The notes below the pieces were generated by a model. The model was not told the DNA's origin. It did no database searches and saw only the letters and a program-made list of their open reading frames with translations. A stretch of 64,000 bases of DNA from contig OZ241897.1 of the NCBI GenBank assembly GCA_965203535.1, forward strand, positions 2,480,001 to 2,544,000. The letters run 5' to 3'. The position numbers and the translations under genes are program-made. Of the stretch, positions 54,647 to 63,148 are shown in pieces; the first letter of the stretch is position 1; each line of letters opens with the position of its first letter. The stretch comes from JAJDTT01 sp022827025 (lineage in GTDB: Bacteria; Acidobacteriota; UBA6911; RPQK01; JAJDTT01).

Positions 54647-56098
54647 CTACGGGCCGACGCGAGCCACCAACAGGTCCCCCAACGTGACGCGCGGTTCCAT
54701 GGGCGACCGGCGGATCCTGCGCCGGTTGTAGACCACGGCGACCTCGTTCTCGCCGGAACGGACGAGTCTTGGAGAAAGGTGCTCGAAACCCTTTTTCGGC
54801 TCACTGATTTTCAACAACTCCGAGAATCCGGACCCCGGGTCGGCGCTCCAGCCCAGAAAAACTTCGGGCGAGACTCCCGTGACCCCCTTGGAATAGGCCA
54901 CCAGGCATCCCCCCCGCCAGGGCAGCAGGTCGAAGCCGTAGTAGAACCGGCCGGGCCCGTCGTCCCCCGCCAGGGAGTCCCTCTCCCCTTCCGGGGCCGT
55001 CCAGCCGTGCTCCGGCGCATACAGGCGATAGGGCAGCTTCGGGTCGGCCCGGCCCCGGTGCATCCGCGACTCGTACCAGCCGGCGAGCAGCCCCCCGTCG
55101 AAGGGTTGCAGGGAGGCCCGGACCGACAGCGCCGGCCGGTCGAATATCACTTGATCCTCGTTCCAGGTGGCGCCGCCGTCATCCGAATGGTCGAAGTAGA
55201 GTGTGGTCCGGTCTCCCTTCACCACGCGCCAAGCGACATAAACCGAATCTCCCCGCACCGCCAAACGGGGCTCCAAGCAGCTCATGGAAGGGTCGTCGTT
55301 GACCCGGACGGGCGGCGACCAGGTGAACTCTCCCGTAGTCCTGCTGGATACGATTGCCCTTCGTCCCGCTGTCGGGTCGGCCCAGGCCAAGTGGGCGCGG
55401 TTGTCCGGCCCGATGGCCAGCCAGAGAGATCGGGTGTCCCCGCGTTTCTCGGCTTCGGAAAAGTTGACGTCGACCGGCCGCCAGTTCTCGCCGCCGTCGG
55501 TGCTCTGAAACAAATGGATGCGTTCCTGTCCGCCGGGATAACCATTGGAATTGACCAGGTACAAGCGACCTTGCCCATCGCCCATCAACTGCGGCCGCCG
55601 TGCGAGGGCCGTCCCGACGGGGAAATCCCGTGGTGGGGTCCAAGTGGCTCCTCCATTCTCCGATCGCCGGTAGCCGATTCGCAGCTCGCTCCGGGGTCCT
55701 CCCGGCTTCTGCCTCTGATTGCCGACCCAGGCCGCGTGGATCGCACCCGTTCGGCCGTCGATCCAGATTTCCGGCGACCGTTCCAGGTCCTTGGTCTCGG
55801 CAATGGGAACGGGCGGATTCCAACGGTCCTCCGAGCGGTCGAAACGGGACACGAAGACGTCCGTGTCCTTGGACCTGTTGGTTTCTCGAATTGCAGCAAA
55901 CCCCAGAACCAGATCTCTGCTGGGATCGGCTTTCAATTGATTGTGGGAGAAGAAAGTCTCGAGGAAGGCCTGGACTCCCGGCGGGTTGACCTGGCCGCGG
56001 GACAGCAACCGCCACTCCGCCGGGTCATTTGCCGGACTCTCCGCACCCGCGGTGGCGGTGAGTAAGAAAAACAATAAGCAAAAAAGCGATCGCCCCAA
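54647..56098 (-). CDS. Secreted BNR/Asp-box (sialidase-fold) protein
   Basis: 483 residues with a signal peptide (SLFCLLFFLLTATAGAES) and a six-bladed propeller. Asp-box motifs are visible as SENGGATWTPP (about 155), STDGGENWRP (about 205) and SDDGGATWNE (about 310). Family members include sialidases, photosystem factors and binding proteins; the catalytic arginine triad and nucleophile tyrosine of true sialidases cannot be placed with confidence, so it may only bind glycans or proteins. The start is TTG at 56098. It is transcribed towards the glycosyltransferase genes. Confidence 0.75.
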   Translation of the reverse strand: MGRSLFCLLFFLLTATAGAESPANDPAEWRLLSRGQVNPPGVQAFLETFFSHNQLKADPSRDLVLGFAAIRETNRSKDTDVFVSRFDRSEDRWNPPVPIAETKDLERSPEIWIDGRTGAIHAAWVGNQRQKPGGPRSELRIGYRRSENGGATWTPPRDFPVGTALARRPQLMGDGQGRLYLVNSNGYPGGQERIHLFQSTDGGENWRPVDVNFSEAEKRGDTRSLWLAIGPDNRAHLAWADPTAGRRAIVSSRTTGEFTWSPPVRVNDDPSMSCLEPRLAVRGDSVYVAWRVVKGDRTTLYFDHSDDGGATWNEDQVIFDRPALSVRASLQPFDGGLLAGWYESRMHRGRADPKLPYRLYAPEHGWTAPEGERDSLAGDDGPGRFYYGFDLLPWRGGCLVAYSKGVTGVSPEVFLGWSADPGSGFSELLKISEPKKGFEHLSPRLVRSGENEVAVVYNRRRIRRSPMEPRVTLGDLLVARVGP

Positions 56099-56486
56099 CT
56101 GTCCGTTCCCTCAGATACTCAATTTCCGGCGCCTGGAAAGGCCCCGTGGCCTGCGGCGAAGGTCAGTCCCCTCGCCGCGGCTAATTGGGAAAGATGCCGC
56201 ACATTCGGAAGGGTCGCAATCTGGTCAGCGGGGAAAAGGCGGAAGTCGGGAAGGAAGATTGGATTGCGAAAAAAGAAAGGGGGGAGCCGGGGTTGGAGGT
56301 CTTGACGAGCCGGGGGATTCCGGGTGCGAAGGACTGGAGTCGATAGGGTGGCGGGAGGGGCGATTTCCAGTCGCCCTGTCTTCGTTTGACTTGTAGAGGG
56401 AGAAGGGTACAGGGAGGACTATCGTCCCCCTACCCCCCCGGGATCGGCGCCTGTAAGACGCCGCTCCCCCCTCCTCCTTATCGGGA
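56099..56486. repeat. Gap with hairpin repeats near its left end on the minus strand
   Basis: From about 56100 to 56340 nothing is recognised. From about 56355 there are GGGGCGATTTCCAGTCGCCC and GGATCGGCGCCTGTAAGACGCCGCTCC hairpins; the second is the uninterrupted form of the hairpin that the intron at 43735-44378 has entered. Confidence 0.65.
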
Positions 56487-56774
56487 TCAGGCGGCGGTGC
56501 CGCGGCCGTTGCGGACGAAGAATTCCCGGAGCACGTCGAGGGTTCCCTCGAGGCGAGCCATGCGTTCTTCGAGCCGGCCCATGCGGTTGCGCAGATTCCC
56601 GATCTCGTTGCCCATGTGTTCGCGCAGATTCCCGATCTCGGTATCCACATGGCCCCTGAGATCCGCGATGTCGCCACGCAGTCCCTTGATGTCGTGCCGG
56701 TTGGCGCGGTGCAGGTAGAGCATGACGCCGACGATGACGGCAGGGGGAATCCACTGGGCGAGTTCAGGTGACAT
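56487..56774 (-). CDS. Small membrane coiled-coil protein
   Basis: 95 residues: membrane segment AQWIPPAVIVGVMLYLH, then a coiled coil in which IGNLREHMGNE-type 11-residue units repeat, ending RMARLEGTLDVLREFFVRNG. The ending is closest to the 26-kb pair and the 58.9-kb gene. Start ATG 56774. Function unknown. Confidence 0.66.
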   Translation of the reverse strand: MSPELAQWIPPAVIVGVMLYLHRANRHDIKGLRGDIADLRGHVDTEIGNLREHMGNEIGNLRNRMGRLEERMARLEGTLDVLREFFVRNGRGTAA

Positions 56775-56842
56775 CCGATGCTGTTCCCAAGTCTGCTTTC
56801 ATTTTGTCGGGCTCCACACATTCTATAACGGAGAAGTGAAGG

Positions 56843-57005
56843 AGGGGCGATTTCCTAATCGCCCGACGGGAAGGGCGATTTCTAGTCGCCCTATCTTCCT
56901 TTGACTTGTTAGAGGGGGAAGGGTACAGGGGGGGCTATCCGGGATCGGCGCCTGAAAGACGCCGGTCCCAGTCGGCGCGTGAAACACGCCGCTCCAGCCG
57001 CCGCT
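56843..57005. repeat. Hairpin doublets upstream of GT2 gene
   Basis: GGGCGATTTCCTAATCGCCC, spacer GACGGGAA, GGGCGATTTCTAGTCGCCC, then GGCGCCTGAAAGACGCC and GGCGCGTGAAACACGCC. This is the same doublet architecture as at 1261, 9745 and 24592. Confidence 0.8.
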
Positions 57006-57028
57006 CCTTTCCTTGGTAGTATTTCGCC

Positions 57029-57964
57029 ATGCCGAGGGCGCCTGTCGTCAGCGTGATCATTCCGTGCTACCGGCACGCCGCGTTTCTGCCTCGAGTTTTG
57101 GAGGCTTTGGCGGTTCAGGAGACTTCTCTGGATTTCGAGGTCCTGGTCGTGGAATCGGGTGGGGACGAAGCGGCCAGGTTGGTCGGCGGGCGGTTTCCTG
57201 ACGTCCGGGTGCTTTCTCATGGCCACCGGCTTTTTCCCGGGGCGGCCCGGAACCGGGGGGCGGCAGCGGCGCGGGGAACCTGCCTGGCCTTTGTCGATGC
57301 GGATGCGGTCCCGGAGCGGACGTGGCTGGAGACGCTTCACGGCCGTCTGGACTCTTCAGACCGGATCGTCATGGTTTCGGGGACGGTAGCGCTGCCGGCG
57401 GGGGCAGGCGCGGCGTCTCAGGTGCTCCACTGGATTGAGTTCTCCTCGTTCCTCCCGGGGCTGGCTTCCGGATGCCGGGACGCCCTCTCCAGTTCGAATC
57501 TCCTGGTCCGGAAGGAGGACCTCCTGGCGTGCGGCGGGTTTGACGAGAGCCTGGAGATGGCCGAGGACCTGATGCTCAGCCGAAGGATCGGGGAGCAGGC
57601 GGGCACACTACTATATATAGACGCATCTGCCGGGGTCCTTCACTTGAAGGACGTGACCTGGGAAAAGGCTCGGGGCCATCTGCGCCGCCTCGGCTACTGG
57701 AGCGGCCGGTTTCGAGTTCGGGAGAGGGTCCCCGGATCCTGGCTGCGCCATTTCCCCGCTCTCAGCCTGGCGCTTCCCCTGTGGCGGTTTCCCCGTGTCG
57801 TCGGGCGGGTGTTTTGCAGTAGCACCGGGGAAGGGCTGAGGTCCCTGATTCGGCTCCCCTGGCTGGTTTGGGGCCTGTCGACCTGGGCCCTGGGTTTCCG
57901 GCTCGGGTTGAAGTCGGGGAAAGAGAATGGAAGCGGCGACATCCCTGTCGCCGGGAGTTTCTAG
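57029..57964 (+). CDS. Family 2 glycosyltransferase with repeat-derived tail
   Basis: 311 residues. SVIIPCYRHAAFLPRVLEAL, VLVVESGGDEAARLV, the metal motif LAFVDADAVPERTWLE near residue 90 and CGGFDESLEMAEDLMLSRRI near 175. The ESGG in place of the usual DNGS is less common. A C-terminal hydrophobic part may bind membrane. The end NGSGDIPVAGSF is encoded by a GGCGACATCCCTGTCGCC hairpin and its flank, with the stop just after. It stands alone between minus-strand genes. Confidence 0.82.
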   Translation: MPRAPVVSVIIPCYRHAAFLPRVLEALAVQETSLDFEVLVVESGGDEAARLVGGRFPDVRVLSHGHRLFPGAARNRGAAAARGTCLAFVDADAVPERTWLETLHGRLDSSDRIVMVSGTVALPAGAGAASQVLHWIEFSSFLPGLASGCRDALSSSNLLVRKEDLLACGGFDESLEMAEDLMLSRRIGEQAGTLLYIDASAGVLHLKDVTWEKARGHLRRLGYWSGRFRVRERVPGSWLRHFPALSLALPLWRFPRVVGRVFCSSTGEGLRSLIRLPWLVWGLSTWALGFRLGLKSGKENGSGDIPVAGSF

Positions 57965-57968
57965 CCGA

Positions 57969-58859
57969 TCAAGGGGGATTGGGGGGGACAGGAAGGTCCC
58001 GCCTCCTGCGGCAGGTTTCCGGCTCCGACTTGACGTAGTAGCTCTTGTAGTTCGACGCTTCGGGGTCCATGCACCCGGCCAGGTTCAGCAGCTCGACCTT
58101 GCGGAACTCCACGGGGTGGCTCTCGCTCTGCAGCGAGATGTAGCCGCTCTCCAGGAGCTCGCCGTCCCGTTTGAACGCCGGGTCGTGTCCGTCCACGGCG
58201 CCGCCGCCGACCTGGGGCATTTCGTACCGCAGAACGACTTTTCCTTCGGCGATGTGCCGGATGACCGAACTGCCCAGCACCAGCACCTCGGCCCGGACCC
58301 ACTGGTCGCCATGATAGGTCTTCGACCTGGAGTCCGTGCAGTGGTCGGTAAGCAGCTCTCCGTTGAAGACCACGTGGGTCCCGGGAGTGCACAGATTCAT
58401 GGTGGTCCGGTCCCGTTCGCCGTCGCCGCCGAGCAGTTGGACTTCGATGGAGATGGGAAAGTCCTGATCGCGGCGCATGCTTTCCGGTGGTTGCGAGTGC
58501 AGCATGATGCCGCTGTTGCGGTAGGCCCAGCCCGGGCCGCCCTGGACCTGGTCTCCGATGAAGCGGTATTCCACGACGAGCCTGTAGTGCGAGAAGGGGC
58601 GCTCGTAGAAGATATGGCCGAAACGCTCATTGTACGGGCCTTCGTAGGCATCGTAGCCGACTTGCATGGCTCCGTTCCGGACACGGAAGGTATTCCCGAA
58701 ATTCACTCCCGTCTCGTGGCCGCGAATCTTGGGAATCCAACCGTCGAGGTTCCTGCCGTTGAACAGGTGGATCCAGTCCTCCTCGGCGTGCGATCGTCCG
58801 CCGGCCGTCAGGGTCGTCAGGAGGAGGAAGAGGATGGAGACGCAGAGTCGCCGGGACAT
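57969..58859 (-). CDS. Secreted DUF1080 (3-keto-disaccharide hydrolase family) protein
   Basis: 296 residues with a signal peptide (RLCVSILFLLLTTLTAGG). The DUF1080 concanavalin-like domain starts WIHLFNGRNLDGWIPK and includes YRLVVEYRFIGDQ, NSGIMLHSQPPESM, IEVQLLGGDG and SGYISLQSESHPVEFRKVEL, all typical. Relatives hydrolyse 3-keto-sugars or bind polysaccharide outside the cell. The C-terminal tail (CRRRRDLPVPPNPP) is encoded by a GGGGGGACAGGAAGGTCCC hairpin. It converges on the glycosyltransferase gene with only 4 nt between stops. Confidence 0.85.
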   Translation of the reverse strand: MSRRLCVSILFLLLTTLTAGGRSHAEEDWIHLFNGRNLDGWIPKIRGHETGVNFGNTFRVRNGAMQVGYDAYEGPYNERFGHIFYERPFSHYRLVVEYRFIGDQVQGGPGWAYRNSGIMLHSQPPESMRRDQDFPISIEVQLLGGDGERDRTTMNLCTPGTHVVFNGELLTDHCTDSRSKTYHGDQWVRAEVLVLGSSVIRHIAEGKVVLRYEMPQVGGGAVDGHDPAFKRDGELLESGYISLQSESHPVEFRKVELLNLAGCMDPEASNYKSYYVKSEPETCRRRRDLPVPPNPP

Positions 58860-58951
58860 TGGAGGGGAGAGTATAGCCGCTTGGTGTTGACGCGGTCGGG
58901 TTGACGGCGGATAATCGGAGGCCGGGGGGCGTGAGTGAAAGGAACTGCCGA

Positions 58952-59263
58952 ATGACCCTTGAACTCATGGCCATCATCGCCGCCACCATCACACTGGGCG
59001 GTCTCAGCCTTGCCCAGTCTCGCGCAGCAGCACGTGAACGCGCTGAAATCCGAAAACGGGTGGACCAACTCGAAGTCTCGCTCACCGATCGTATGGGCCA
59101 ACTCGAAGTCTCGCTCGTTGATCGTATGGGCCGACTTGAAGTTTCGCTCGTCAATCGTATGGCGCGCCTCGAAGTTTCGCTCGGCGAACGCATAGCTCGG
59201 CTTGAAGGTTCGGTCGACGTGCTCAGGGAGCACTTCGTCGGGACCGGACGCGACGCGGCTTGA
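58952..59263 (+). CDS. Small membrane coiled-coil protein with 11-residue repeats
   Basis: 103 residues: short membrane segment (LELMAIIAATITLGGLSLA), then five near-perfect 11-residue units (LEVSLTDRMGQ, LEVSLVDRMGR, LEVSLVNRMAR, LEVSLGERIAR) encoded by 33-bp DNA repeats, ending VDVLREHFVGTGRDAA. AAAGGAACTG precedes ATG 58952. The 11-residue period indicates a right-leaning coiled coil. Divergent from the DUF1080 gene. Confidence 0.68.
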   Translation: MTLELMAIIAATITLGGLSLAQSRAAARERAEIRKRVDQLEVSLTDRMGQLEVSLVDRMGRLEVSLVNRMARLEVSLGERIARLEGSVDVLREHFVGTGRDAA

Positions 59264-59330
59264 GTCTGCCGGACTGTCCGGAAATCAGGAATCAACCAGG
59301 GGAGCGGGAGAGCACCCGCAAGGGGTGACC

Positions 59331-60200
59331 CTACCTTTCGCCTGTTTCTTTCACGCCGGGGGGGAGGCCGGGTAGGGGAGGCGGAGAGGCGGGGATGGAA
59401 ATGACGGACTTCACGGTTTCGCCGCGCTTGAGATTCTTCAGCTTTTCCCCGGTGAGACCCAGCAGGCCCCTGGCGCCACGACTGACGTAGTTGTAGAGGA
59501 TCGGGACGGCGACGAGGCGCTCCCTGGACTCGTCTTCCCGTTTCAGGAGGAGGCGCACCTCGCTCCTCAGGAACTTCTCGTTCTCCTTGCCGATATAGCG
59601 GAACAGCAGGTGGAGATCCTGGCCCGGGGCAACGGAGCCGCCGCTCTCCAGCAGCTCGAAACGGGTCTTGTCGTAGTCGATCCGGGAGAGGTGGACGGTC
59701 TCGGACAGTCCGTTGCGCACCCGGACCGCGCCCCGTTGAGTCCGGTCCAGGAAGTGGATCTTGATTTGCTTGGGGACCATTTCAAGGACGCCCGGTTTTG
59801 GCGCCCGCTTCTTTGAGGCCGTGCCGCCGACGAAAGCCCGTTTGACTTTCTCCATATCCAGGGGCCGAATCCGAAGCTGCCATCCGTCCGGTTGGCGGAC
59901 CCAGACCTCGCGCCTCGGGACCGGATAGTAGACCCCCGCCGGCATCAGCAACTGCTCCACCTTCACCGTCACCAGCGCTTCGTCGGGGTTCCGGAGCTCG
60001 ATCCGGTCCAGTTCCCAGGAGCGAAAGGGGTCCGTGCGGCGGTCGAGGAACGGATTCTGACCCTCCGGCGCCACGTAGCGGAGAGCTCCCACCTTGTCCC
60101 CCTTCTGAAGCAGGTCCCAGAAGGTTCGGACCGCCTTCTCCAACTCCGGGTCCACGGCGGAACCCGAGAAGAGGCTCAGGTAGAGGACCAGATAGATCAT
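59331..60200 (-). CDS. Hypothetical exported protein
   Basis: 289 residues. A short hydrophobic start (MIYLVLYLSLFSGSA) fits a signal peptide. The N-terminal part (DPELEKAVRTFWDLLQKGDK, ALRYVAPEGQNPFLDRRTDP) resembles NTF2-like or lumazine-binding domains, and the middle (IKIHFLDRTQRGAVRVRNGL) an Ig-like fold with conserved pattern for outer-surface proteins, followed by a proline-rich end. I do not recognise a named family. ATG 60200 is preferred over an in-frame start 19 codons earlier because it places the signal peptide at the terminus. Confidence 0.55.
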   Translation of the reverse strand: MIYLVLYLSLFSGSAVDPELEKAVRTFWDLLQKGDKVGALRYVAPEGQNPFLDRRTDPFRSWELDRIELRNPDEALVTVKVEQLLMPAGVYYPVPRREVWVRQPDGWQLRIRPLDMEKVKRAFVGGTASKKRAPKPGVLEMVPKQIKIHFLDRTQRGAVRVRNGLSETVHLSRIDYDKTRFELLESGGSVAPGQDLHLLFRYIGKENEKFLRSEVRLLLKREDESRERLVAVPILYNYVSRGARGLLGLTGEKLKNLKRGETVKSVISIPASPPPLPGLPPGVKETGER

Positions 60201-60301
60201 TCCGCCCGTCTCCCGGGAGAATAAGAACCAAAAATGGCCGCTCCGGAGAGCGGCCAAGATGAGAATAAACCTTTTCGAACGATCAAGTGAATAAAAGAGA
60301 T

Positions 60302-60335
60302 CGGGGGCTGCGCCAAAAGTTGGCGCCAGCCCCCG
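60302..60335 (-). terminator. Hairpin terminator after the 205-residue exported protein gene
   Basis: A strong stem (CGGGGGCTG and CGCCAA pairing across AAG) followed on the minus strand by ATCTCTTTTATTC. It lies about 130 nt past the stop of the gene at 60468-61085 and just before the next minus-strand gene. Confidence 0.55.
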
Positions 60336-60467
60336 ACTTCAGCTTTCGCGGCTCCCGCCCGGAGATTGCCCATGCCGGATGTTGCAGTCCGGGAGCGGGA
60401 GTCTCCCTGCCGAGAATGTCACCGTCACCCGTCGAAGATGACGGCCCCCGGCTTTCTGAAGTTTCCT

Positions 60468-61085
60468 CTATTCGTGATCGTGACCGTGATCGTCATCGTC
60501 ATCAGAACCGCTGCCGGCACCATCGGGCATATCCATATCCATACCCATGGACATCATCCTGATCCCTCCGCCCTGGTGAGACACCGGAGGCGTCATGTCG
60601 CCGTGCTGGCTGAAGCCCGGACCGAAAACGGTGCGGGTTCCGGCCACGGCGTCGAAGTTGGCGACGATCCATCCATAACCCACGAAGTCCATATCCTCAA
60701 CAAGTTCGCTCAAGAGCACCGTGTAGGTCTCCCCCGGACCGAGCATCCCGTCGGTCAAGCCGGTGCCAGCGGTCATCATGGAGGTCTCCATCATCATCAT
60801 CTCGCCGTCCCGATTGTAGAGGTAGATCTCCAGGGTGCCCATCTTGTCGTAGCCTCCACTACCTGCCACGTTGGCGCCCTCGGGAGACATGAGGACATTG
60901 CTCACCGATATGGCAGTGTCGAAGCCCAGATCGGGAAGGCTGACCAGGTAGCTGCCGAAAACGGCAGATTGATCTGTCGTGTGGCCGGCCGCCATAAAGG
61001 AAACTGAAGTGCCTGCGATTGCCGTTCCACCGAAGGCAACGACCAACAGGACCGCCGTACAAAGCATCGCTCTCGTTTTGTTCAT
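60468..61085 (-). CDS. Exported protein with Met-rich and acidic/His C terminus
   Basis: 205 residues with a clear signal peptide (AMLCTAVLLVVAFGGTAIAG). The mature part looks beta-rich and contains repeated asparagine/glycine turns. Methionines are clustered (GEMMMMETSMM; MMSMGMDMDM) and the protein ends SGSDDDDDHGHDHE, a pattern suited to binding copper, zinc or calcium. No family recognised. Expressed alone, with a terminator downstream. Confidence 0.6.
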   Translation of the reverse strand: MNKTRAMLCTAVLLVVAFGGTAIAGTSVSFMAAGHTTDQSAVFGSYLVSLPDLGFDTAISVSNVLMSPEGANVAGSGGYDKMGTLEIYLYNRDGEMMMMETSMMTAGTGLTDGMLGPGETYTVLLSELVEDMDFVGYGWIVANFDAVAGTRTVFGPGFSQHGDMTPPVSHQGGGIRMMSMGMDMDMPDGAGSGSDDDDDHGHDHE

Positions 61086-61236
61086 GCCCTAACTCCTCTA
61101 CGAAATGACGTTAGAAAAAATAAACCAGACCACAACGAAATGCAGCCGTTCGAACCCGCAAACTAAGTTACCCACCCGCAAAACTGACTGTCCAAGATGC
61201 CGGAGCCTCTCAAAAGTCGCAACTTTCGCGGCAGTG

Positions 61237-62895
61237 TCACCACCAGACCACCATCTGGCGGGAATTAAGCCTAAAGTAGTCTCCCACGATAATCAAGCCT
61301 GCATGTTCCCGCGACGGGAATGAAAAGTAAAGGACGTGGCCCTGCTCCGTCGTCTCGAAGACCGCGAAGCTGTCGATGTCCTCGTAGACCGACACGTCCG
61401 GGCCGGCCTCCCCGTCCCGGCCCTCCATGTCCAGAGCGAAGATGGCCCTTGCGGGGAACGCCCACCGCCGCGGCTGACCGTCTCGGTAGAGGGTGGAGAA
61501 AATCACGGCTTGCGTCATCTCCCGGTCCAGGACGTAAAGGCGCTTCTCAAGCGGCCTGATGTTGGAGGTCATGACGAATCCGGGCGTGAAGGACATGGCC
61601 AGTTCCTTGAAGAGGATCCATCGATCCCCGTCCCGCGTGTAGATGGTGAGTCCGGGCCCCACGTCGGTCACTACTACGATCTCCTCCTCTCCGTCGAGGT
61701 TGAAATCGAAGAGGGCCAGGTTCAGAACCTGCCGCCGCAAGAGGTGGCCTTGGGCCTGGAGCTGGAACTGGCCCGTGCCGTCCCCGATTTCAGTCTCGAG
61801 GACGGCTCCCAAGGGACCGTTCACGGCCCGGACCAGGTCCAGGTGGCGGTCCTGGTTCAGGTCGGCGATGACGACGCGCTCGTCCTCGTCGAAGACCCGG
61901 TAGCCTTCCGGATTGGGCCCGATGGTGAAGATGCGTTCGTTTTCCAGGATGAACCGGTTCCGTGCGTCCCGGCGGCCGCGGTAGACGCGCCGGGCACTGC
62001 CTCCCGAGCCGTAGTCGCCGACCACGACGAAATCGAATGTGGGGTCCGGAGTGATGACGCCGCCTCCGGGACGAAACGGGGGAGGACGCGGAGCCGGGGG
62101 CACGGGATCGGGTCCGCCGGGCGGAGCCGGCGGCGCGGGCGGAGGATTCGGCGTCTCCGGCGGAGCCGTGCCGGCGGACGGGTCGCCGGTGTTGCCGGGC
62201 TCGTCGGCGGGCTCGTCGCCGGTCATGTCATTTGGGTCCGCCCGGTCCAGGAAGGCCCGCCGGAAGGGATTGCGCGCGTTCATATAGGGATTGCCCGGGG
62301 AGCGGCCGGTGCCGAACTGGCTCCAGGCCGCCTGGTAGTCGCGCTCGAACTGCCGGAGCTCGTCCGCCCGGGCCATCATGTCGGCCGTGGAGCGGGCACT
62401 CTCAGGACTGATCGGCTCAACCCCGGGTCCCGGGTTCGGCGCGTCTGCCGGTCCGGCGGTGGAGGTGGCGACTCCCCCGGGGCCGGCGCCCGGAGTCCTT
62501 CCCGCCCGGCTGGTCCGGCGGCGCCCGGACTGCGTGCGACTGCGGGAGGAGGAGGAACGGGCGGTTCGATACGTCCCCGCATCCCGGCTTCGAGGGGAGG
62601 TCCCGTACGAGCGGGGAAACGGAAACGAAGCCGACGGCGCCGAATCCGACCGGGCCCATCCGGCGGTTCCCCGGGAGGAGCCCGGGTCCGGCCGGTAGTG
62701 GGATTCGTCGCCCGACCCGGGGATGAACTGCCAGATCAGCGCCGAGAGCAACGACGCGGCCAACAGGGAGGCAAAGAAGCCGAAGCTCCCCAGCCTTCTT
62801 CCGTACCCTCGTCTGCGGCGGGAGCGGCGTGTTTCACGCGCCGACTGGGAGGGGCGTGTTTTACGCGCCCCGTGTTCGCGGCTGGTCTGACTCAT
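61237..62895 (-). CDS. Membrane-anchored protein with Pro-rich stalk and FG-GAP/VCBS-like domain
   Basis: 552 residues. A basic N terminus is followed by one membrane helix (GSFGFFASLLAASLLSALIW), an Arg/Ser- and then Pro-rich stalk to about residue 280 (PPAPPAPPGGPDPVPPAPRP), and a C-terminal propeller-like domain with VIADLNQDRHLDLVRA and LFDFNLDGEEEIVVVT, calcium-loop motifs of FG-GAP/VCBS repeats. The ATG at 62895 lies in front of a GGCGCGTAAAACACGCC/GGCGCGTGAAACACGCC hairpin pair that encodes the basic N-terminal residues (ARKTRPSQSARETRRSRRRR). Role unknown; probably an envelope binding protein. Confidence 0.65.
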   Translation of the reverse strand: MSQTSREHGARKTRPSQSARETRRSRRRRGYGRRLGSFGFFASLLAASLLSALIWQFIPGSGDESHYRPDPGSSRGTAGWARSDSAPSASFPFPRSYGTSPRSRDAGTYRTARSSSSRSRTQSGRRRTSRAGRTPGAGPGGVATSTAGPADAPNPGPGVEPISPESARSTADMMARADELRQFERDYQAAWSQFGTGRSPGNPYMNARNPFRRAFLDRADPNDMTGDEPADEPGNTGDPSAGTAPPETPNPPPAPPAPPGGPDPVPPAPRPPPFRPGGGVITPDPTFDFVVVGDYGSGGSARRVYRGRRDARNRFILENERIFTIGPNPEGYRVFDEDERVVIADLNQDRHLDLVRAVNGPLGAVLETEIGDGTGQFQLQAQGHLLRRQVLNLALFDFNLDGEEEIVVVTDVGPGLTIYTRDGDRWILFKELAMSFTPGFVMTSNIRPLEKRLYVLDREMTQAVIFSTLYRDGQPRRWAFPARAIFALDMEGRDGEAGPDVSVYEDIDSFAVFETTEQGHVLYFSFPSREHAGLIIVGDYFRLNSRQMVVWW

Positions 62896-63148
62896 TTCGG
62901 AATTGGTCTTTCGGGCTGTCGACGGGCTTTCATGCCGTGTCGCCGGCCGGCCATCGGGGACGATGCCGGCGAAACCCGGCCGAGCGCCCAATGGCCAATG
63001 ATAGCACTTTCCTCACCCTCCCCTTCGCTTGCGACTTTTTCCCGGCAGGGTCATCTCCTAAAGTGATTGGATGAGAGGAGGGCTGGTCGCTGTGGCAGAG
63101 TCGGAGAGACGGGTTGGGGCCGCCTGAATTCCGTTTTAGTCCGTACGC
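62896..63148. other. Intergenic region before sigma factor gene
   Basis: 253 bp between divergent genes; promoters for both directions are expected here. No clear -35/-10 pair or hairpin family member was found. Confidence 0.4.
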
